A DNA stretch of 8,913 bases, taken from contig MFFV01000047.1 of NCBI GenBank assembly GCA_001777995.1, positions 1-8,913 of the forward strand. The letters run 5' to 3'. Shown piece after piece: positions 5,043 to 8,913 of this stretch. Origin of the DNA: Candidatus Falkowbacteria bacterium RIFCSPLOWO2_02_FULL_45_15 (lineage in GTDB: Bacteria > Patescibacteriota > Patescibacteriia > Patescibacteriales > XYC2-FULL-47-12). Numbering within the stretch: position 1 is the stretch's first letter; every line of letters begins with the position of its first letter. The notes beneath the pieces are model-generated. The model worked only from the letters and a program-made list of their open reading frames with translations. It ran no database searches and was not told the DNA's origin. A program made the translations under genes and the position numbers.

Positions 5043-5162
5043 GGCCAACAGATTTATGCCGCCGCTGGCGGCACCCCGTTACCGCTTACAGCGGGCCCCC
5101 GCAATATGCGGTGACCAAAGGCGGTGGCAGTCTGTCCCGTTTGACCGCTTCGGTATCCACCC
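5043..5162 (-). pseudogene. 5' half of tRNA-Tyr with a GC-rich insert in the anticodon
   Basis: Positions 5128-5162 equal the first 35 nt of tRNA-Tyr, from acceptor GGGTGGA through ACAGACTG, ending at anticodon base G34. A 71-nt insert (5057-5127) follows, and then tRNA-Tyr resumes at U35 (TAAATCTGTTGGCC, 5043-5056). It breaks off in the variable arm, where the nuclease gene begins 3 nt later. The good promoter upstream shows that this was the original chromosomal tRNA-Tyr. Confidence 0.85.
5057..5127. repeat. GC-rich palindromic insert in the tRNA-Tyr anticodon, long version
   Basis: The ends are the same as in the 35-nt insert at 4663-4697: the perfect 7-bp hairpin TGCCGCC/GGCGGCA first, and GGCGGTGG last. 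In the middle lies an extra 36-nt block (5079-5114) that is itself a palindrome: GTTACCGC pairs with GCGGTGAC (one G-U pair), and GCGGG pairs with CCCGC inside. This looks like a palindrome inserted into a palindrome, or the ancestral form from which the short copy lost its centre. Confidence 0.75.
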
Positions 5163-5169
5163 TCATCCA

Positions 5170-5197
5170 ATTATCAATTAAAAATTACGAATGACAA
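5170..5197 (-). promoter_or_regulatory. Promoter of the tRNA-Tyr / nuclease unit
   Basis: The minus strand has TTGTCA (5192-5197), a 16-bp spacer and GATAAT (5170-5175). The expected start falls at or just before the first G of the tRNA 5' half (5162). It would transcribe the interrupted tRNA-Tyr, the GIY-YIG gene and the intact tRNA-Tyr together. Confidence 0.6.
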
Positions 5198-5226
5198 ATT
5201 ACACACTTCCAGGACTCATTCGTAAT
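5180..5226 (-). terminator. Hairpin with U-tract after the TPR gene
   Basis: ATTACGAATGA (5184-5194) and TCATTCGTAAT (5216-5226) are a perfect 11-bp inverted repeat with a 21-nt loop. On the minus strand TTTTAATT follows, as expected of a terminator for the tpiA-fba-TPR operon. The stem is AT-rich and so may be weak. It overlaps the -35 box of the tRNA-Tyr promoter. Further 'aattcgtaatt' copies lie at 5230-5241. Confidence 0.5.
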
Positions 5227-5250
5227 GGTTAATTCGTAATTGCTAATTGT

Positions 5251-6123
5251 CTATAGTTCATCAATTTGTTTTTTCATCTCCCCCAGTTTCCCGTTTTCCG
5301 GATTTATTTCTTTCAGCGCCTTATAAGCGTCCAGCGCTTCGGCTTTATCTTTGTTCAGTATACCTAAGTTAAACATCGCGTCAAGATATTTAGGATTTTT
5401 GGGTTCAATTTTAAGCGCCTCTTTTAAGCATTTGGCCGCTTCTTTGGGCTTATTGAGCGCCTCGTATACCTCGGCCAAATTAAAATAATTCTGGCCGTTA
5501 GTGTTGTTTAACTTTAACGATTGCGTGTAATATTCCTGCGCCCGTTCCAGTTCGCTGTTCTGCCTGGCTACCGTCGCTAATTTTTCGTATACTTCGGCGT
5601 CTTCGGCGGTGAGTTTTAAAACGTGTTCCAAAGTTTCCTTAGCTTCAGTCAGCTTCCCCGCTTCCAAATAAAGCTGCCCCAGCATTTTAAAGGCAGCAGC
5701 GCTTTTACTGTCGAGGCTGATGATGCGAATATATAATCGCTCGGCCTCGTCATAGTCTTCTTTTTTTTTCGCCTCTTCCGCCGCTAAAAATAATTCGTCA
5801 ATTTCTGAAACGTTTTCCTCTACTTTAGTCGTTTCGCGCGCTAAATTTTCCCGAGCGGCCAAGAGCCGGCCGTATAAACCGGCCGCCCATTCCCTAATTT
5901 TACTGAATATCGGCTGGCCGATTTTCCTTAGCCATAACCACCAGCGGCCAAAATTACGCTTCAAGCGGTTGGTAATAATTCGCTGTTTAACCCGCTTCTC
6001 TTTTTCTTGAGGCAAATTAGTCAAATCTACGTTAGCCACCGCCGGCAGTTTTCTCTTGATGATGTAAATAATTACGCTGCCGCAAACTAATATTAATAAT
6101 AGGGGGATAAGATTGTACCACAT
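5251..6123 (-). CDS. Membrane-anchored TPR-repeat protein
   Basis: This 290-residue protein has an N-terminal membrane helix (about residues 5-22) followed by a Lys/Arg-rich stretch. The positive charge after the helix suggests that the rest stays in the cytoplasm. A Trp-rich segment (about 58-85) follows. From about residue 109 there are roughly five tetratricopeptide repeats, for example 'AEEAKKKEDYDEAERLYIRIISLDSK', 'GQLYLEAGKLTEAKETLEHVLKL', 'YTQSLKLNNTNGQNYFNLAEVYEALNKPKEAAKCLKEALKIEPKN'. TPRs bind other proteins, so this may be an inner-membrane scaffold; the partner is unknown. It begins 30 bp after the fba stop codon. AGGA about 10 nt before the ATG is one of the few possible Shine-Dalgarno sites here, though it belongs to the recurring 'aattaggaatt' motif. 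Confidence 0.85.
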   Translation of the reverse strand: MWYNLIPLLLILVCGSVIIYIIKRKLPAVANVDLTNLPQEKEKRVKQRIITNRLKRNFGRWWLWLRKIGQPIFSKIREWAAGLYGRLLAARENLARETTKVEENVSEIDELFLAAEEAKKKEDYDEAERLYIRIISLDSKSAAAFKMLGQLYLEAGKLTEAKETLEHVLKLTAEDAEVYEKLATVARQNSELERAQEYYTQSLKLNNTNGQNYFNLAEVYEALNKPKEAAKCLKEALKIEPKNPKYLDAMFNLGILNKDKAEALDAYKALKEINPENGKLGEMKKQIDEL

Positions 6124-6153
6124 ACATTAAAATTCCTAATTAGTCGTTTTATT

Positions 6154-7023
6154 TCAGGATTTCCCTGCCGAGCCAAAAATTTTAACGTGTTTTTCCACTA
6201 ATTCCTGAATCGCGTCAATTGAGGGCGATAATATTTGGCGCGGGTCCGTTTCGGTCGGGTTCGCCTGTAAGGTTTGCCGCAAAGAGTTCGTAAACGCCCA
6301 CCGCAAGTCCGTATCAATATTAATGATTTTTACTCCTAACTTGATTGCCTCCGCCACTTCTTTTGCGTCCACGCCCGAGGCGCCGTGCAATACTAAAGGA
6401 AGCTTGACTTTTTCCCGAATGGCTTTCAGGCGCTTTAAATCTAAATGTTCCTGGCCGGCAAATATGCCGTGCATGTTGCCGATGGAAACCGCTAAAGTGT
6501 CAACATTCGTGCGCTGGACAAAATCGGCTGCTTGCTCCGGGTCAGTCATGTATTCGTCCGGTTTGATTAAATTTTTTTCTTTTTTTACCAACCCCTCCTT
6601 GCCTAAGATGGTGCCGACTTCCCCCTGCGCCCAAGTATTGCGGTCATGCGCGTATTCTACCGACTGTTTGGTCAAATTAACGTTTTCATCAAACGGCAGT
6701 TTGGAGCCGTCAATGTGAATGGAAGAAAAACCGGCGCTGATGCATTCGGTTACGCTTAAAAAATTGCTGCCGTGGTCTAAATGCAAAGCAATCGGCACGT
6801 TGGTGGATTCGTTTTTAGCTAAAGTCGTAACGACATGGGTGATGGCTTTCAAGGAGGCGTATTTTATCGTTGTTTCCGAAATTTGAATGATAATGGGTGA
6901 GTGCTGGGCAACCGCTCCCCGAATAATGCCTAAAGTGATTTCTAAATTTTGCGTATTGAAAGCGCCGATGGCGTAATCGCCCGCCTGAGCTTTGGAGATG
7001 ATGTCTTCGATGTGAACTAACAT
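6154..7023 (-). CDS. fba: Class II fructose-bisphosphate aldolase
   Basis: The enzyme splits fructose-1,6-bisphosphate into dihydroxyacetone phosphate and glyceraldehyde-3-phosphate, or runs in reverse, in the cytoplasm with a divalent metal. The 289 residues span the whole TIM barrel of the class II family. Visible signatures are 'HLDHGS' (81-86, with catalytic Asp83 and metal-binding His84), Glu135 in 'GEVGTILGKE', 'IGNMHG' with metal-ligand His185, 'LHGASGV' with His213, and 'NIDTDLR' (235-241) for phosphate and substrate binding. 'IGNMHG' and 'HGASG' replace the commoner 'IGTSHG' and 'HGGSG', so a tagatose- or ketose-bisphosphate aldolase of the same family is possible. The position right after tpiA favours a glycolytic aldolase. 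Start ATG 7023; no Shine-Dalgarno sequence is visible. Confidence 0.92.
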   Translation of the reverse strand: MLVHIEDIISKAQAGDYAIGAFNTQNLEITLGIIRGAVAQHSPIIIQISETTIKYASLKAITHVVTTLAKNESTNVPIALHLDHGSNFLSVTECISAGFSSIHIDGSKLPFDENVNLTKQSVEYAHDRNTWAQGEVGTILGKEGLVKKEKNLIKPDEYMTDPEQAADFVQRTNVDTLAVSIGNMHGIFAGQEHLDLKRLKAIREKVKLPLVLHGASGVDAKEVAEAIKLGVKIINIDTDLRWAFTNSLRQTLQANPTETDPRQILSPSIDAIQELVEKHVKIFGSAGKS

Positions 7024-7044
7024 AAAAATTAGTCTAAAGTCATA

Positions 7045-7073
7045 AACTTTATAACTTTCAACTTTATAACTTT
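7045..7073. repeat. Tandem 14-bp repeat across the end of tpiA
   Basis: The 14-mer AACTTTATAACTTT occurs at 7045-7058 and 7060-7073 with one base between. The second copy covers the tpiA stop codon and the codons just before it; the first is in the tpiA-fba spacer. It looks like a small local duplication. Confidence 0.8.
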
Positions 7074-7828
7074 TTAACTATTTGTAAAAATTCCTCTGCC
7101 TTTAGACTTGCTCCGCCTACGAGTAGCCCGTCAATGTTATCTAATTCAGAAAATCCGGCCACATTCGCACTATCCACGCTGCCGCCGTAAATAATCCGAA
7201 ATTGCTTGTTAATGATATCAATGCCGAATAAATCAACCAAAGAGGCGCGTATTATTTCGTGCATGTTTTCCGCATCCAGCGGCGTAATTACCTGCCCCGT
7301 GCCAATCGCCCAGACCGGTTCATAAGCGATAATTACCTGTTGCTGGGACAAAAGCTGAATGCCGCCCAAAGCTTGCTGCAACTGGTCCACGATTACGTAA
7401 TCGCGCTTGCCGGCTTCTTTTTCTTTTAAGGTTTCGCCGATGCAGACGATGGGAATTAAGCGGCTGTCGGATAAAACCTCTTTTAACTTCTGATGAATCA
7501 TCTGATAATTTTCTAATAAATACTGCCGCCGCTCGCTGTGCCCGATAATAACGTAACGGCAGCCGGCTTGCTCTAACATTTTAACCGATATTTCGCCGGT
7601 ATATGCCCCCCGCTCTTCCCAAAAAACATTCTGCGCGCCCAACCAAATTTTACCGCCCGCTAAAATTTTATTGATTTCGGCAATCACAATCGTTGCCGGG
7701 CAAACGACCACTTCTTTGTCTTCTGTTCCACTTTTAAATTTAACTTGGTATTCTTTGGCTAAAGCTAAACTGGCCGGCATGTCTAACTTCATTTTCCAGT
7801 TGGCGATGATGATTTTTTGTTTAACCAT
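7064..7828 (-). CDS. tpiA: Triose-phosphate isomerase
   Basis: The enzyme interconverts dihydroxyacetone phosphate and glyceraldehyde-3-phosphate in glycolysis and gluconeogenesis. The 254-residue length is typical. All catalytic residues are present: Lys12 in 'ANWKM', His97 in 'IIGHSERR', and Glu170 in 'AYEPVWAIGTG', which also carries the mobile loop 6. The phosphate-binding 'IYGGSV' and 'LLVGGASLK' are in place, as is 'GAYTGEIS'. ATG 7828 gives the normal N-terminus. It is the first gene of the tpiA-fba-TPR operon, with a well-formed promoter 28 bp upstream. Its partner fba is the next gene, 40 bp downstream. Confidence 0.97.
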   Translation of the reverse strand: MVKQKIIIANWKMKLDMPASLALAKEYQVKFKSGTEDKEVVVCPATIVIAEINKILAGGKIWLGAQNVFWEERGAYTGEISVKMLEQAGCRYVIIGHSERRQYLLENYQMIHQKLKEVLSDSRLIPIVCIGETLKEKEAGKRDYVIVDQLQQALGGIQLLSQQQVIIAYEPVWAIGTGQVITPLDAENMHEIIRASLVDLFGIDIINKQFRIIYGGSVDSANVAGFSELDNIDGLLVGGASLKAEEFLQIVKKL

Positions 7829-7855
7829 ATATATTAGTTAATACTACCCGCTGGC

Positions 7856-7884
7856 AGTATAGCTCTTACGAAAACAAAAGGCAA
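7856..7884 (-). promoter_or_regulatory. Sigma-70-type promoter for tpiA-fba-TPR
   Basis: On the minus strand TTGCCT (7879-7884) and TATACT (7856-7861) are separated by 17 bp, in the 66-bp gap between the carboxypeptidase stop and the tpiA start. The predicted leader is about 20 nt. A small imperfect hairpin (ATACT...AGTAT, 7841-7860) touches the -10 region. No terminator separates the carboxypeptidase gene from this promoter, so readthrough is also possible. Confidence 0.65.
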
Positions 7885-7894
7885 CATCTAAAAT

Positions 7895-8913
7895 CTATTT
7901 CGGCCAGACATAATTCTCATACGCCCAGTTCACCAGCGCGTCCGTGTCGGCAAAACGCGCGTCCACGCCGTTGCTGCCTAAAATTACGGATATAATTTCA
8001 CGGCCGTTTTGAGAAAACTTGCCGGTAAAATTAAGCCCCGCGCTGCCTAAGGAGCCGGTTTTGCCTCCTAAAACCTGATAACTTTTTGCCCCGCCTAACA
8101 AATCGTCCGTACTCTCAATCACTCTGGTTTTGCCCTGCTTAGTTTTTAAAACATAACGCGGCTGCGTAACCGCCTGCCGTATTTCTTCGCTGGCTAAAGC
8201 GGCGCCCGCGATTTTAGCCACCTCGGCCGCGGTTGATTTGTTATTAGTGCTTAAACCAACCGGGTCAACAAAATTCGTGTCTCGCAAACCTAAGGCCTGC
8301 GCTTGCTGGTTCATCTGGGCAACGAATTCCTGTTCGCTGAATCCGAGCGCGTGCACCAGCGCAATCGTGGCCGTATTGTCCGAACCAACCAAACTCGCGT
8401 ACCATAAATCTTTGACGGTAATTTTATCCCCCCAGAACAAATTAATTCTCCCCCCTTCCCGCCTGTCTTCTGCTTGCATCACATACTCCTGATCAAAGTC
8501 CGGCTGGTGCTTTAAAGCGACCAAAGCGGTTACCAGTTTAGTGATGCTGGCTAGCGCCGCCTGTTCGTTGACATCTTTCTGATACAAAACTTTCTGGCTT
8601 TTAACGTCAATGATAACAGCGGCGCGCGCGGCAATTTCCGGCGCTTTGCGGTAGACGCTTTTGAGTACGGGCGCAATCGGCTTATCTTCGGGGAGCGGCG
8701 TAAGAGACGCTTGGTCTGCGGCCGCCGCGTTTGCCTGGACGCCAATTTTGCCACCCGTTTCGCTTGCGCCCATAACCCTCCCCGGCGAGGCGACGCTCAC
8801 GGGCGTGGATGCCTGCGAGTTAAAGATAAAAAAATTATTCCGCGCGAGCGCCACCGGATTAGTGTTAGTAACGATTAAAGTAATAGCGACTATTATAGTA
8901 GCGAAAATAATCA
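7895..8913 (-). CDS. D-alanyl-D-alanine carboxypeptidase, peptidase S11 family (5'-truncated by window edge)
   Basis: This is a penicillin-binding-protein-type serine peptidase that trims the terminal D-Ala of peptidoglycan stem peptides outside the cell. Numbering from the GTG at 8854, the three active-site motifs are all present: 'SITK' (103-106), 'SDN' (158-160) and 'KTG' (265-267). A GTG at 8854 would give 319 residues, but the frame stays open to the edge. The extra residues read 'IIFATIIVAITLIV' plus a short linker, a hydrophobic signal or anchor segment that such an enzyme needs, so the true start is at or beyond 8913. The last partial codon is xTG, so the start could even be that one. 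A Ser/Pro/Ala-rich linker (about 15-65) joins anchor and catalytic domain. The C-terminal domain usual in PBP5 is absent; the protein ends soon after the catalytic core. Confidence 0.9.
   Translation of the reverse strand, partial: IIFATIIVAITLIVTNTNPVALARNNFFIFNSQASTPVSVASPGRVMGASETGGKIGVQANAAAADQASLTPLPEDKPIAPVLKSVYRKAPEIAARAAVIIDVKSQKVLYQKDVNEQAALASITKLVTALVALKHQPDFDQEYVMQAEDRREGGRINLFWGDKITVKDLWYASLVGSDNTATIALVHALGFSEQEFVAQMNQQAQALGLRDTNFVDPVGLSTNNKSTAAEVAKIAGAALASEEIRQAVTQPRYVLKTKQGKTRVIESTDDLLGGAKSYQVLGGKTGSLGSAGLNFTGKFSQNGREIISVILGSNGVDARFADTDALVNWAYENYVWPK

Larger units (their letters stand above)
4649..5135 (-). mobile_element. Putative GIY-YIG nuclease plus tRNA-Tyr cassette bounded by direct repeats
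   Basis: A repeat made of ACAGACTG, the palindromic insert and TAAATCTGTTGGCC (minus-strand sense) occurs at 4649-4705 and 5043-5135. The copies agree nearly throughout except for 36 extra nt in the latter. Between them are the nuclease gene and a complete, insert-free tRNA-Tyr. Collapsing the two repeats into one would leave a single tRNA-Tyr with an interrupted anticodon. This is what insertion of a nuclease/tRNA cassette with target duplication, or a recombination equivalent, would produce. The nuclease region is visibly more AT-rich than neighbouring genes, while the inserts are very GC-rich. No transposase or integrase is present. The element boundaries are an inference. Confidence 0.5.

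Noticed and set aside
5040..5048. TTG start of the nuclease at 5048
   Set aside because: It would begin inside tRNA-Tyr variable-arm sequence. The ATG at 5039 starts right at the conserved 'YKVYIL' strand.
4663..5127. Group I intron, or archaeal-type bulge-helix-bulge intron, in tRNA-Tyr
   Set aside because: At 35 and 71 nt the inserts are too short for a group I core, and I see no bulge-helix-bulge fold at the junctions. I therefore call them inserts and leave splicing open.
5163..5250. CRISPR-like array of 'attacgaat' units
   Set aside because: The units are short, irregularly spaced and inverted as well as direct, with no uniform spacers and no cas genes nearby.
6323..6718. Plus-strand open frame of 131 codons opposite fba
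   Set aside because: Antisense shadow; fba on the other strand has full catalytic motifs.

Overview
The window reads as ordinary chromosome from a small-genome bacterium, most likely a member of the Candidate Phyla Radiation (Patescibacteria). This is inferred, not proven. The clues are AT-rich intergenic repeats of the 'aattacgaatta' and 'aattagaaatta' kind, almost no Shine-Dalgarno sequences, a short zinc-type L33, GerMN and TPR proteins with one N-terminal membrane anchor, and a GIY-YIG nuclease gene wedged into a tRNA gene. TAA, TAG and TGA all end genes here and the tRNA-Trp carries CCA, so nothing suggests a reassigned code.

Layout, left to right. The only plus-strand gene (2-1306) is the 3' part of an alanine/lysine/glutamate-rich helical protein built of four roughly 90-residue repeats. 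A perfect 16-bp bidirectional terminator (1317-1352) separates it from the minus-strand genes that fill the rest. First is a small translation locus: promoter, rpmG (L33), a broken 5' half of a tRNA that resembles tRNA-Trp, then an intact tRNA-Trp(CCA). Next come an MFS transporter and, 7 bp upstream of it, an NAD(P)H-dependent flavin reductase that appears to be leaderless. Then follows a membrane-anchored GerMN-domain protein whose roughly 100-nt leader holds a nested hairpin.

The most unusual part is 4614-5162. One intact tRNA-Tyr(GTA) and the two halves of another lie around a small GIY-YIG nuclease gene. Both broken copies carry a GC-rich palindromic insert at exactly the same place, between anticodon positions 34 and 35; one insert holds a second, 36-nt palindrome. 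The nuclease reading frame runs into the intact tRNA and stops on its anticodon. The arrangement looks like a nuclease plus spare-tRNA cassette bounded by a direct repeat and driven by the original tRNA promoter.

The right part is a glycolytic operon read leftwards: tpiA, fba (class II aldolase) and a membrane-anchored TPR protein, with a good promoter in front of tpiA. Upstream of it is a D,D-carboxypeptidase (peptidase S11) gene that runs off the right edge. Triose-phosphate isomerase and aldolase act on consecutive lower-glycolysis metabolites; the TPR protein is their passenger with unknown role, and the carboxypeptidase works on the cell wall.
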